A stretch of 64,000 nucleotides of DNA from Gnetum montanum (lineage: Eukaryota > Streptophyta > Gnetopsida > Gnetales > Gnetaceae): positions 330,993 to 394,992 of the forward strand of contig MNCI01020990.1 of the NCBI GenBank assembly GCA_015680685.1, written 5' to 3'. The position numbers were made by a program, and so were the translations under genes. This document shows, piece after piece, positions 24,432 to 35,676 of this stretch; within the stretch, counting starts at the first letter, position 1, and each line of letters opens with the position of its first letter. The notes below the pieces were generated by a model, which worked only from the letters and a program-made list of their open reading frames with translations, did no database searches and had not been told where the DNA came from.

Positions 24432-25100
24432 AAACCATGACCAAAAGGTCATTCAAAATTACAACCATAAAGCCACGACATAGGAAAAGTCATTGATCAT
24501 CATTGGATGCACCATATGTCTAAGATGTAAGCCAAAAGATACCTTTCCATTAATTTTATGAATGATAGATCAGACATCTACAAAAGATGTAGATTCCACC
24601 AACCAATAAAATTATTTCATGGATATCATTGATAGTTGAAGATCTCATTACACCTCATCAAGATTCATCAATTGCAAGAGATGTTGCTAAGACACCAGTC
24701 CAAGTAAATCTTATCCATCTTAATACAATAAATATTAATTTACTAATATCATTGTTAAATTTCTCCCAAAATGTTAGTAACCATGACCTAAATTGATCAT
24801 GTTTTTTTAAAATGCATTATCCTAAGCACTTAACCATGGTAACTTGGCATTATTCATCTCACCTAAAATCTATGCATTAGCAAGTTCAAGGGATTTAATC
24901 TAAGATAATCTCATTCAAACTTAACCAATAAGAGTTATCACCATGAGACATATAGGCAAACCAATACTCAATGAATGAAGTTGTCATAATCTTCTTCTTA
25001 ATATTTTCCTAAGGTATAATCATGATTCAAGAAAACAAGCCTATATCATACTTGTTAATTACTAGGATCAAAGTATTATCTTCATGTCCAGAGATTGGCA
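24432..25100 (+). mobile_element. Leader/internal remnant after LTR-B copy 2
   Basis: It matches the region left of LTR-B copy 1 (10156 leftwards) for several hundred bases, so it is element sequence, not host flank. No readable gag or pol was found. The element is cut short somewhere before LTR-E. Confidence 0.6.
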
Positions 25101-25444
25101 TATCATTTAAAAGCAACTTAGAGTCATTTATAAGTTATCATCTCATTCATACATCAACCTAGTAATGTTGTTTTGGTAGAATAATGTAGTTGAACCTTTC
25201 AAAATCTTGAAAATCCAACTTCATTTTTGAACCCTAAGACCATGTGCAATGCATAGTATTCATCAAAGCAATTCCAACAGTACAAATTTTGTCTCAATCA
25301 GGCTTACAGTTTAAGAGATATCGCTAATTTCATTTTCTCATTGTGCATGCATTAAAATAATATTAATTTATTATTTAAAAAAATAAAATAAAATAAAATA
25401 AAAGGGAGAGTAGGAGGCTATGGGTTCAAACCTGGCTCCCCCTC
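25101..25444. other. Flank of element E with AAAAT-type microsatellite
   Basis: It holds an A-rich (AAAAT)n tract at about 25376-25402. No gene. CCCTC at 25440-25444 is the left target-site duplication of element E. Confidence 0.6.
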
Positions 25445-26322
25445 TGATGAAGTGTCAAAGTGTCGCATTGACAGGACCCCATAAACATGGCCTCATCAAC
25501 GAGTCACATCAACGTAGTGTTTGTTGTGTTTATGAGGTCCCATTGATGCAGTTCTACAATAAAGTCTATAAATATGCACTCACCAGCCGTGTTTATGGGA
25601 GGTCTTATCATAGTTGTAGATGAGCTTTTACAATTTTGTTATTTGAGAGTTAGAATATTTTTTTTGAGTGCCCACAGCAAGAGTAAAAAAGTGTACAAAT
25701 CTTTATTCGAGCATTGATGTACCTAAGCATACTAGTGTGAACAGAAATAAAGATGAGTCTTTTAATCAAACCTTGTAGCACTTGGAATAGATTCATGATT
25801 TATTTATGCATTCACTGTTTCCATTAATTATAAAATTAGTTAAGCTAAATTAGAATTTCTTTGATTAATTAATTAAGCTGAATAGATTAAACACATAAGT
25901 ACGACCACTTTCAGCATATCATACAACACTTGGTAATTCCAGTAGCACTTAATGCTTAGTAGCCCAAAAGTGTTATATGCATTCAAGATGTGTATGAAAA
26001 GTGATACCAGATGCTTATGTTAGGATAGCTAGTTATTAATTAGAAATTAGATTAGTTAAATTGGTTCATAAGTTAAGTTTCAACTTGTTGTTAATCATAA
26101 ATGAATAAAATATAAAATAATAAAAATCATGTGCCTCAATTACACTTAACCATACAACTAAAGCTCCACAAGTGTAGCTGGGAAGATAATGATCATCATG
26201 ATTAGGTTTCATGTTCTAAAACTAGTGTACATAAGAACTTAAAGTCTACAAAATTCAACTAGATTACGCATGAACACTTGCAATTCGTCTGGTTGGGCAT
26301 AGGGTATACTCGTTGCTCATCA
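25445..26322 (+). repeat. Element E 5' LTR
   Basis: Starts TGATGAAGTGTC and ends GCTCATCA. The TATA box is CTATAAATATGCA at 25566-25578. Upstream of it are several ATGAGGYCCCAT/CATCAACGTAGTG motifs. Downstream the R/U5 region has the ATCTTTATTCGAGCA block also found in LTR-D. The minor open frame 25420-25623 is not meaningful. Confidence 0.92.
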
Positions 26323-26323
26323 T

Positions 26324-26341
26324 TAGCACCATTGTCAAGGA
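26324..26341 (+). promoter_or_regulatory. Primer-binding site, Asp tRNA type (decayed)
   Basis: TAGCACCATTGTCAAGGA follows the LTR after one base. The canonical form used by Athila/Tat elements is TGGCGCCGTTGCCGGGGA; every difference is a C-to-T or G-to-A change, as expected from deamination. Confidence 0.85.
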
Positions 26342-26560
26342 TCTTTAGTTTGTTACGTGTGCCATCTAGGACTTAGTGAAATATTAGTTAACATCATTGG
26401 AAAAAATCATAAAGTCATGTCATACTTCAAAATAACTACAAAAACTAAAAGAAAGCACATTGCATTTTTTGTCTTCTAGTACGAGATGTCTTATTTTCAT
26501 AGGAGTGATTCTCTATCCAAGTTTAATAGAGTAAATCAGTAGGTAGCCTAGCAATACCAA

Positions 26561-28060
26561 ATGAGATATGCTAATCCTGATAAGTATGTATCCAATTTCA
26601 CCTTTGTCCTACACCAAGATGAATTGCTGTAGTGGCGAGACATGGAGGGCAACATTGTGTTGTTGCCCAATCAATCCATTCCTACAATGCTCCAAAAAAC
26701 TCTTATGTGTTCAAGCATCTATGGGCTTCATGCTAAATATGTTATGTAGGAAAGTGACACCAAGGATTATCATCCTACCGATGCACAATGCCTGAGGGAT
26801 CAACAGCTAGAGCAGCATTATGAATCTATGAAGGGGAAGTGATCCAATGATTCTCCATTACTGATGTATCAAAAAGATGGTGGAGAATCCTTCTTTGGGG
26901 GTTTTTCATTCAAAGAGACTCCTCTCTTTGACTTTGATGAAGGAGGTCAACCAAAAATTACAATCCATGATCCATAATCTTGGTTCTGGAAAGAACAGAT
27001 CCCATGAAAAAGGAGGATCCAAGGAGGAGAATCATGATAGGAATGTAGGCAAGTAGCATGATCATGGCCACAACCACTAAAGAGGGGGTGGCAAGCACTG
27101 TGATGGTGCTAGTCCTCCTTCATCTTCACCTTCATTGTCATATTCTTCCTCTTATGGCTCTAAACACAACAACAAGGGATGTGATCATGATGGAGGTGAC
27201 TAACATGACCAAGATGATTGTAGGGACTATTGAGCAAGTCAAGATTTGAGGTGTGGGCATTCATGAGAGCCCCATCATGACAAACAAATGAGTAGAAGAG
27301 GACATCATAGGCACTAGAATCATGGCTACAATGAGCCTTTACTCACCACCCAAAGCATGATAAACATCACAGAGGTACTGAGAATTCCTATAAGGCATGT
27401 AAAGCATAGTCGGATCAAGAGGCTAAACATGAAAAATATCCCCAAATTCTAAAGGGGGATATAACTTAGATCCATAGAACCATCTTTAGGCTTTTCACGA
27501 TGTCTATGCCTTGTAAAATTTAGAAAACGATTGGTAAAAGCTTTAGTTATTTCCTAGGACACTCATTAAAGAAGTAGAAAGCTAGTACTAACCCTTAGAG
27601 CCTAAATCAATCTATAGATGAAGTACGATGCTTGAACTATTCAACGACAAGTATCAAACATACTCCAAAGTGTCTAACTTGGAAAGGTAGATCTAGGATT
27701 GGAAGTTAGGAAAACATGAGTCCTTGGATGCCATCATGGATATGTATTGTTCCTTATTGCACCAATGTCCTAGCCATGGTTATTCTTAGTAAGAGCAATG
27801 TCACCATATCATAGATGGGATCTAATTAGAAATGAGGAGAACTCTTGGAGTCTATGCCTAAGGGCGATTGTCAAAGTTAAGAGTCCATCAGATCTAAAGG
27901 CTAATCGAGTAGGTATCAAAAGAAGAAGGAGAGTTGAGGAAACGTGAAAGTGTAGAAAAATACAACTAAGATCCTTCCATTCACAAGAGGGAGGTTCAAT
28001 TTTGTGATAGTAAGGAGGAATCATCATTTGATGAGGTGGTAACTGAAAAACCTTTCTAAT
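26561..28060 (+). pseudogene. Element E gag
   Basis: ATG 26561 opens MRYANPDKYVSNFTFVL. The N-terminal part (GNIVLLPNQSIPTMLQK, then HAKYVM and KDYHPTDAQCLRDQ) parallels the gag of nested element D. The retrotransposon-gag domain follows at about 27470-27890: ALxNLENDWxKL-like text, LFPRTLIKE, ELFNDKYQTYSKVSNL and QCPSHGYS, as in PF03732. Stops are numerous and the frame shifts. Gag forms the particle. Between the two parts lies a low-complexity SSSPSS-type linker (about 27090-27160). Confidence 0.82.
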
Positions 28061-28880
28061 TCAAAAATTTACCTTTGAAATTTTGGCTAAGGTAGATTAG
28101 TTATGGGACTCCATGGATAGTAGATTTCAAGTTGTCCTAAAAATTGTTGAAGAGTCCAAAGAACAAAGTAGTCATCGTGACCACAAGAGATGAAAGGAAG
28201 CTAAATGAGCCAATCAACAAGGTAACGACAAGATTTCTATAGTAGAGGAAGTTGCAGTAACTAAATCTAATGATGATGGTGGGTGTGACATCTACCAATA
28301 ATAACATCCTAAGGGATATTACCCCATCATGTCACACTAACAAGAGTCTGGGATGTATGATCTAAATCAATGACTAGCAAAAAGACAAACACGAAGAAGA
28401 TTTCCTTATCCTCAAGGTAATCCCAAGTAATTCCATTAGTAACAACAATATTATCTAAGTGGAACTCCACTGCAACCGTACAAGTAGTATCAATAGTGGC
28501 ACCAACCACAATTGTGGGGGATGCCACCACCAAGGCAGTAGTACCCTTATAGACAACTAGATCCATATGGATATTACATTTAGCAATCCCTGTCTTCATG
28601 TTTCTCTTCTAGTCACGTTTCTCCTTTCCAATATTACTTCTACCCTCCTGAATACTATAGAACTCATTCTCCATATTCTAGAAGGGATACCACATTCTAT
28701 CCTTATCCTTCTTCTATTCCTGCACTTGTTCCTCCACCCTCAATGCAACTACCACCTACTCCATCCATGTAGGGTGAACTTCCTGCCCAACTACACCAAT
28801 GCAACACTACTAGGACATCAATCTAGAACTAGTTCATCAACCAAGTGGTTCAAAATCTCATGCTCATATGAGGTCATTCT
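28061..28880 (+). pseudogene. Element E gag-protease linker
   Basis: Decayed coding sequence aligned with 32311-33100 of element D: a GCDIYQ-like stretch near 28285, then a Pro/Gln-rich tract (PSMQLPPTPSM-like, about 28730-28770). Open frames on the minus strand (28327-28599) and in other plus frames are shadows. No enzymatic motif. Confidence 0.55.
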
Positions 28881-29660
28881 TCTAATCCAACAGCCCTACA
28901 AAGCCCTCATAGACTCATGTGGCTAGTCACCCTACTCTTACCTCATCCTTTGCAAACCATTCCATCAAGAACCCTTCAAACCAAATGCCACCCAAAATCC
29001 ATACTATTATGCTCACTCATGCTATATCTGATTGGATCCAAGCTAGCAACCTTCCCAAGAAATTAGCTGATCCTTGGGGGTCCTTTTATTTATTTGAAGA
29101 TTGTTGGGAATGAACCATGTAAATCTCTTCTTAATTTAGGTTTTAGTGTAAAATCTATTTTTCATGAGATGTATACTAGCTAGAACCTACCACCTCTCAA
29201 ACAGAGCAATATCTAATTGGAATTAGTAGACCAGTTCATTACTGTTTCATTAGAACTGGTCGAAGACATTATAACCATTATCTATGAATGGTCTTATCTT
29301 GCTAATTTCCTATTAATCAACATTGAAAACTACAATGGGGACTTCTCAATCATTATGGGAATGGCATGGCTAAGCATTGTTGATGTAAGAATGGGCATTA
29401 GACATCTTTCCCTATAGATATCTAAGGAAAATGCATTTGGAAAGATTGAGAAGAAACAAGTTCCATGCATCATGTACAGTGATATAAGGTGTAATTATGT
29501 GTAGAAACTCTAGTCTGTGAAACAAGCATCTATTTCTACATGCAGGCAGTGTGCACATGAAGTAGATATTCAAAGGTGTCTATACACAACAACCACAAAA
29601 TAAGAGGACACCCAATGGCTGACTGCTAATTTTGATAACAGCACAATATGCATGGAACCT
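28881..29660 (+). pseudogene. Element E aspartic protease
   Basis: It aligns with the better preserved protease of element D. IDSCG-like text lies near 28905, YLFED at 29085, and the open part 29217-29417 has VEDIITIIYEWSYLANFLLI, then GDFSIIMGMAWLS, matching the family's PFILGRPFL segment. The active-site D-S-G region (about 29115-29150) is broken by stops. C-terminal text continues to about 29985, where element D interrupts it. It would have processed the Gag-Pol polyprotein. Confidence 0.75.
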
Positions 29661-29999
29661 ACTGAGAGCCTAGCATGTGCTTATGTTGTAGGCATGGATG
29701 AACTAGAGCAAGTTCATCACCAAATATCTGATAATGAAAATGTAGATACCAATTGGGAAGAGTTGGAGATCCCTAAGAATTTCAAGCAAGAGCCCCTAGA
29801 GTTGAAAACTCTACCTACCAGCCTAGAATATGCATTCTTAAAAAATGGCAAGCTGGTCATACTTAATCCCAAACTTGCTCCCGAGTAGAAAGCAACATTG
29901 TTAAAAGTGGTTAACAGATGGCCAATAGCCTTTGCTTGGTCATATCCTGAACTCACTGGAGTTTATCTATGAATATGCCCACACCACATTTATACTAAT
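29661..29999 (+). pseudogene. Element E protease-RT connector, interrupted by element D
   Basis: The open frame 29652-29888 contains NWEELEIPKNFKQEPLELKT, then LPTSLEYAFL, corresponding to the acidic connector with LKxLPxHLKYAFL that precedes RT in Athila-type pol. AWSYPELTG-like text follows (about 29935). The frame is cut at CTAAT (29995-29999), the target site of element D, and resumes at 36471. Confidence 0.8.
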
Positions 30000-30567
30000 T
30001 AATGGGACATGATATCACATACGCGATATTGCATCAGCCGCGATATGGCATCCCATGTGATATCGCGTACACGATATCGCGTTGTCCCCCGCGATATCGT
30101 GTACGTGATATTGCAGTGCACCATCATATCTATAAATAAGAGGTTGCTCTCCCTTATTTTCCATCATAGGCCTAGACCATAGCAAAACTCTGGCAGTTTG
30201 ACCTCTTCAAAGATAGATTAATTTCTATGTACCCGCAGTAGGAACTCAAAAGAGAACGGATCTTTATTCGAGCAAATATTGTACCTGAACACATGTTTGT
30301 GTATGGCAATAAAGATGAACTTCTTGATAAACCTTGCAGTGCATGGAATAGGCTAAATAGGATTTTATTTAATGTTATTTATTGTTTATCATTTACATGC
30401 TTTATTAGTTATTAAATCTCTCTCAACCCTTCTCTCCTAGTTAAGTGCCTCAGTATGACCGCTTCGAGCACATGCGTTACGCTTGGTAATCCCAGCAACA
30501 ATTAGCATTTGGTAACCAAGGTTGCATTGGTTCAAGGTGTGAATGGTAAGTGAGAACAAATGCTGAC
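30000..30567 (+). repeat. Element D 5' LTR, incomplete
   Basis: It matches the first two thirds of the 3' LTR at 35677-36465 and stops at a single N (30568). The last roughly 220 bp of the LTR and the primer-binding site are absent, replaced by inverted gag sequence. Confidence 0.88.
30011..30136 (+). promoter_or_regulatory. LTR-D promoter: phased GATATC palindromes and TATA box
   Basis: GATATC-type hexamers start at 30011, 30025, 30042, 30059, 30073, 30093 and 30107, that is steps of 14, 17, 17, 14, 20 and 14. TATAAATA begins at 30131, 24 bp after the last hexamer. The 3' LTR keeps the last three (35688, 35705, 35719; steps 17 and 14) and the same 24-bp distance to TATAAA at 35743. Flanking bases often extend the hexamer to CGATATCG. 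A plant transcription factor or silencing site is possible but unproven. Confidence 0.75.
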
Positions 30568-30568
30568 N

Positions 30569-30965
30569 GCCCGTCCTTGTTATGTGTTGTTGTTCCCTCA
30601 GTGAACAGTTGGCATTCACGAGGATCAGAACTAGGGTTATGTATCGTGGAGCATAGGTTTTGATACCCCACCTCCTCACCATCATTAGGAGGGGGAAAAT
30701 CCTTCGATAGAGAACCCGTTATAATGGGTTCACCATCTCCAACTTCACTTAGGATGTGCAGGACCCCTTTGCCCTTCAACAGTGTATGGTGGCTCTCCTG
30801 CCGTGAGTCCCTTAAATGTTGTGTAGCTGTGGGATGGTAATCCCTTGTGTCAAAATCACCTATAACGTATTCAGCATAGAGCTGTGTCATGCCTATTTGT
30901 GCTAGAGCATGGAGAAGCATGTTAGGGACTACCCTATCTGGAGGTAACACTATGTTACCTTGCAA
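30569..30965 (-). repeat. Inverted duplicate of element D gag 5' end
   Basis: Positions 30569-30888 are the reverse complement of 30967-31280, with single Ns at 30568 and 30966 marking both joints. On the minus strand the arm plus the spacer reads MQGNIVLPPDRVVPNMLLHA, then QLYAEYVIGDFDTRDYHPTA, the genuine N-terminal gag order as in element E. The plus-strand arm lacks the first part. The arms are almost identical although the element is old. An assembly inversion is the likeliest cause; a recent biological inversion is the alternative. Confidence 0.85.
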
Positions 30966-30966
30966 N

Positions 30967-32330
30967 CTCTATGCTGAATACGTTATAGGTGATTTTGACA
31001 CAAGGGATTACCATCCCACAGCTACACAACATTTAAGGGACTCACGGCAGGAGAGCCACCATACACTGTTGAAGGGCAAAGGGGTCCTGCACATCCTAAG
31101 TGAAGTTGGAGATGGTGAACCCATTATAACGGGTTCTCTATCGAAGGATTTTCCCCCTCCTAATGATGGTGAGGAGGTGGGGTATCAAAACCTATGCTCC
31201 ACGATACATAACCCTAGTTCTGATCCTCGTGAATGCCAACTGTTCACTGAGGGAACAACAACACATAACAAGGACGGGCACTCAGATCATCATCACGATC
31301 GAGGCTGTAGCCACAAAAGAGAAGGTAAGAAACATCATCATGGTGATGGTTCTCCTTCTTCTTCCCCTTCATCACATCACTCACCCTCTCCTTCCACATC
31401 AAGGTACAGTCATAAAGAGCATAACGGTGAGGATAGAGGTAGAGAGAGTCGAAAGCGAGGACGAGGATAGTCTAGAGAGTCTAGACATGAAAGAAGGGAA
31501 AGTAGGGAACAACGTAGGCATCATAGACGTCATGAAAGAGATGATCATGATAAACCCCTACTTGCCACCTGAAGCATGCTAGATATAACGGAGGCAATGA
31601 GAATACCAACAAGGCATCTAAAAGATAGTCGGATCAAGAGACTTGATATGAATAACATTCCTCAATTTGAGGGAGGTTACAACACTGATCTACAAAATCA
31701 TTTACAGGCATTTCATGATGCATGTGCCTTGCAAAACATAGAAAATGAGTGCCAAAAACTAAATTTTTTTCCCAGGACACTCATAAAGGAAGCAGAGAGT
31801 TGGTACCAGTCCTTAGAGCTGGAAACCATTAGGAGGTGAAGTACAATGTTAGAACTCTTCAACAATAAATATCAGATGTACTCTAGAGTGTCTAACTTGT
31901 GTAAGCAGATCCAAGGATGGAAGCAGGGTAATCACGAACCCTTGGATGCTACCATGGGCTGCTACTACGCATTGTTACATCATTGCCCGGGCCATGGTTA
32001 TGCACAACGGGACCAACTTCACCACCTCGTAGATGGGCTAAGACATGAGACTAGGAGACCCCTTGGGACTTATGCCCAAGGGAGACTATCAAAACTTTGA
32101 TCCCATGAAATTCATCGACTATTGGAGCAAGTAGCCAAAGAAGAAGGGGAGCTATGAAAAAGAGAGAGCATAGAAGAATATAACTGTGATCCTTCCCTCC
32201 AAAAGAAGGAAGTGAGATTCTGCGATGAAGAGGATGAGTCACCACTCGAAGAGTTGGTGAACAGAAAAACCTTGCCACTTCAGAAGTTAACAACAGAAGT
32301 GGTGGCTAAGGTAGATTAGATACAGGACTC
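30967..32330 (+). pseudogene. Element D gag
   Basis: It is open from the N at 30966 to 31470 (YAEYVIGDFDTRDYHPTA, then a Ser/His/Arg-rich low-complexity linker). It continues in other frames to the gag domain at 31640-32100: MNNIPQFEGGYNTDLQNHLQ, AFHDACALQNIE, FFPRTLIKEAESWYQSLE, a stop, MLELFNNKYQMYSRVSNL, and CPGHGYAQRDQLHHLVDGLR. This is PF03732-type gag, far better preserved than in host element E, consistent with later insertion. Two frameshifts and two or three stops remain. Confidence 0.88.
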
Positions 32331-33100
32331 CTTGGATAGTAGACTTGAACTTGTACTAAAAATTATAGAGGAGTCTAAGGAGGAATGAAGTAGTGACAAG
32401 GATAAGAAAAAGCGGAGAGATTCAGGCCATGCACATGACAAGGGTAAGGGAAAAATGAATATGGCTGATGAGGTTGTGAATTTAGACACAGACGATGATG
32501 GTGGATGTGAGATCTACCAATATGACCATCCTAAGGGATGTTGTTCAATCATCTCAGATCTACAAGAGTCTGGGGTGTATGCACTTAACCTAAGACTTAA
32601 CAGATGGTAGACACCCTGAAGGTTACCTTATCCTCAAGGTAACCCAAGACAGTTCCACCAACCATTAACGTACTATCCAAGTGGAACTCCACGACAACCC
32701 ATTGGGCAACATCAGCAGTGGCAACACCCATAGTCATGGGGGATGCCACCACCTAGGCAACAATACCCTTACGGGCAACCAAACCCGTATGGATATTACG
32801 TGTAGTAGTCAATTTCTCCAAGTGACTCCATGGGTCACACAACTCCCCAACATCACTACGAAGTTTGGGAGTACTTTAGAAGGACTCCTTCTACTCCGGG
32901 AGATGCTCCACATCCATACCATCCTCATAATCCATCCGCCTCTCTTCCACCGATAGTTCCCATACCTCCTACTCCAACAATGCAAGGGGAACTCCCCACT
33001 CAACCACAGCAATGTATCGCTATGAGAGCTATAAATCTTCAACCTGCTACTGGTTCTAACAACCGCAAAAAGTGAAGATCTTTCTTCAAAACCAAAATCC
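32331..33100 (+). pseudogene. Element D gag-protease linker
   Basis: Charged then Gln/Pro-rich sequence: DKGKGKMNMADEVVNLDTDD (about 32435-32500), a CEIYQYDHPKG stretch (about 32505-32540), then PSASLPPIVPIPPTPTMQGE (about 32935-32990). It corresponds to 28061-28880 of element E. No catalytic domain. It probably belongs to the C-terminal part of Gag. Confidence 0.65.
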
Positions 33101-33135
33101 CAGACAAGCTCTCATAACCACAAGCGATTGAGTCT

Positions 33136-33810
33136 GTGATTACTCCTCCAACACATAAGGCTTCGGAGCTCTCTTCAAACCAATACCAGAGCTCAATGCA
33201 TACGATTATATTAATAGATCCTGTAATCGATTGGATCAAGGTAGGCCACCTTCCCAGGAAACTATCTAACCCTAGAAGTCCTTTAATCTACCTCCAAGTC
33301 GCCAGGAACGAACCACATAAGGCTCTTCTTGACTCAGGTTCTGGAGTCAACTTAATCTCATGAGAAATGTATCAAGCCTAGAACTTGCCCCAACTTAAGA
33401 AGAGCAACATTCAACTAGAGCTGGCTAACTAGTCCATCACCATTACCTTGGGATTGGTGGAGGACATCGTTACCACTATGTGTGATTGGTCATACCCAGC
33501 TAATTCCCTGGTGATAGAAGTTAACAACGAAGGGGACTTCCCAATTATAATGGGAAGGGCATGGCTAAGCACAATAGATGCATGCCTAGGGATTCACAAT
33601 TTTTCCTTGGAGATATCTAAGGTAAATATTTATGGAAAGATTGAGAAGAAGAAAGTTCCATGCATCACATACAGTGATTCATTGGGTGATGACATGGAGG
33701 AATGCTCAGCATCTCCTCCATGCAACAGGTGTGCCCTTGAAACTCTGAGACAAAGATGCCTATATGTAGCAACCACACAAGTAGTGGACACCCTATGGTT
33801 GATAGCTAGT
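33136..33810 (+). pseudogene. Element D aspartic protease
   Basis: One frame with few stops. VIDWIKVGHLPRKLSNPRSP, then NEPHKALLDSGSGVNLIS give the retropepsin active site D-S-G (about 33330-33340). A TGA at 33361 and a TAG interrupt. VTTMCDWSYPANSLVIEV and GDFPIIMGRAWLSTIDACLG (33530-33590) are the flap-to-C-terminal part. It ends in a Cys-rich tail and is cut at the single N (33811), where RT should follow. The tail after the N (FPFSHGGDGHLC) is noncoding DNA read through. Confidence 0.85.
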
Positions 33811-33811
33811 N

Positions 33812-34035
33812 AATTATTTCGAATCTCTCCCTTTCCATTCAGTCATGGGGGAGATGGCCACCTATGCTAATCATTTGGGGCCCTTAGTTCTTTTTAAGTT
33901 TTTATTTTACATGTTTTTGTTTTTCTCGTTTTTTTTTTTACACATTTTTGTTTTACACGTTTTTGTTTTACACATTTTTTTTTATAAATTTCTTTAACTT
34001 TTTTTTTTTACAACATCGTTATACCTTTTTCATTT

Positions 34036-34072
<37 letters not shown>

Positions 34073-35100
34073 TCCATCTTGTAAGTTTGTCACTCAATAA
34101 ATGTTCTTCATGATGGTATGAACTATTTTCATATTGATTACTAATGTTTGGTTTTTACCTTTAAGTCATGATGTTGATACTAAGGTATGTTTCTTTTGAT
34201 ATAGTAGGCAATGAGTCCACTTCATCCATTCATCCACAAGTTTCTATGGTCTCTCTTGGCTTGGAATGTACAGTCTCTTTCTAATAAGAACTTTAATGAA
34301 TCAATGACTGGGCATTTCTCAAACTAAGGAAGGACTCAAGGATTGAAAAGGGTGTGACTTCAAGGGAACTTGATGCATTTGTGTTGGCCATTCTCTTGGG
34401 TGCTTGGATTTTTTCTTCTTGAGTTTTCTTGGCATTTCAATGTCACCCAATTATAGGAAAGCTAAGCAATAAAAATAACAAAGTCTTTGCATGGTGTGGT
34501 TCTCATGTATAAACACATAAAAAAACTGTGAGAATTCAAAGCACACCCCTTAGAAGAAATAATCATTTGGGCTACAAGAACTGGTTATGAAACTTAAAAT
34601 AAAAATGTTCCCTCTAACTAAGCTCCTTCTCGCTTCCCATTCTCTCCTCCTTGTTTCGTCAGAATGGTGGTGGCTCTTGGGTGAAGGCATTCTTGTTACT
34701 TCGGGAGGATGGATTAGCTAAATGTATTAATGCGAAGTCACTGGATGTGGTTTGTTTGAGGCCAGACTTGGAATGGGATTTGCTAAGTCACATTAATCAT
34801 GACACACACAAGGGGCTGTACACCACCTTGTTCTTGGGATTCCATTCCATTCTCTCTTCTCCATCCTTCTCTCCATTGTTCACCTCATTGCTGGTTGTAT
34901 CATTAGTGTATATCTTGGTAGATGCATTGTTTTCTTTTTGGTAAACTCTTACGGTTAAGACTTTAACTCTTATTCCACATGACATTCCTAGAGCCTATGG
35001 ACTCTTTGAATGTGGGTTTGTCAGGGCATTAAGGGCATGAGCCTACTTTGGGGAGGACCCACTGACATTCCTACTTTGTGCACCAGTTAAATTCTTGCCC
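33812..35100 (+). other. Element D post-integrase noncoding region
   Basis: It aligns piecewise with 39110-40290 of E and 57640-58760 of F: a start at CATGGGGGAGATGGCC, a T-rich tract (33890-34040), the CTTCAAGGG-AACTTGATG block (about 34360), and CCTACTTTGGGGAGGACCC at 35042-35060. No ORF of substance. It runs into the 443-N gap. Confidence 0.75.
34041..34070. repeat. (GT)15 microsatellite
   Basis: Uninterrupted GT dinucleotides within element D noncoding DNA; likely polymorphic. Confidence 0.98.
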
Positions 35101-35543
35101 NNNNNNNNNNNNNNNNNNNNNNNNNNNNNNNNNNNNNNNNNNNNNNNNNNNNNNNNNNNNNNNNNNNNNNNNNNNNNNNNNNNNNNNNNNNNNNNNNNNN
35201 NNNNNNNNNNNNNNNNNNNNNNNNNNNNNNNNNNNNNNNNNNNNNNNNNNNNNNNNNNNNNNNNNNNNNNNNNNNNNNNNNNNNNNNNNNNNNNNNNNNN
35301 NNNNNNNNNNNNNNNNNNNNNNNNNNNNNNNNNNNNNNNNNNNNNNNNNNNNNNNNNNNNNNNNNNNNNNNNNNNNNNNNNNNNNNNNNNNNNNNNNNNN
35401 NNNNNNNNNNNNNNNNNNNNNNNNNNNNNNNNNNNNNNNNNNNNNNNNNNNNNNNNNNNNNNNNNNNNNNNNNNNNNNNNNNNNNNNNNNNNNNNNNNNN
35501 NNNNNNNNNNNNNNNNNNNNNNNNNNNNNNNNNNNNNNNNNNN
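35101..35543. other. Assembly gap (443 N)
   Basis: It lies exactly where, by comparison with elements E and F, the internal promoter and extra ORF of element D would start. The real missing length is unknown. Confidence 1.
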
Positions 35544-35627
35544 TCATGTCTTGTAATGATGATCCATTCACATGTCATCCCATTCACCATTAGTTCCATC
35601 CAAGTCAATAATCCCATAACTTCTCAA

Positions 35628-35676
35628 TCTTATTGTAAGCAACTCGAGGACGAGTTTTCATTCAGTCATGGGGGTA
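35628..35676 (+). promoter_or_regulatory. Element D polypurine tract region
   Basis: AACTCGAGGACGAGTTTTC followed by ATTCAGTCATGGGGGTA abuts the 3' LTR. The same two-part block precedes the 3' LTRs of E (AACTCGAATATGAC..., CATGGGGTA) and F (AACTCGAGGACAATTTTTC, TTGGGGTA). The G-run next to the LTR is the plus-strand primer. Confidence 0.85.

Noticed and set aside
25404-25440. GGTTCAAACC resembling a Pol III B box, possible SINE or tRNA
   Set aside because: No A box at the right distance and no tRNA fold; single motif only.
28567-28926. 119-codon plus frame in element E
   Set aside because: Lies in a shifted frame of the gag-protease linker, as the alignment with element D shows.
30477-30965. 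162-codon minus frame, apparent antisense gene
   Set aside because: It is element D gag seen in the inverted duplicate, not a separate gene.
35071-35617. Four long frames across 35101-35543
   Set aside because: They consist almost entirely of unknown residues from the N gap.
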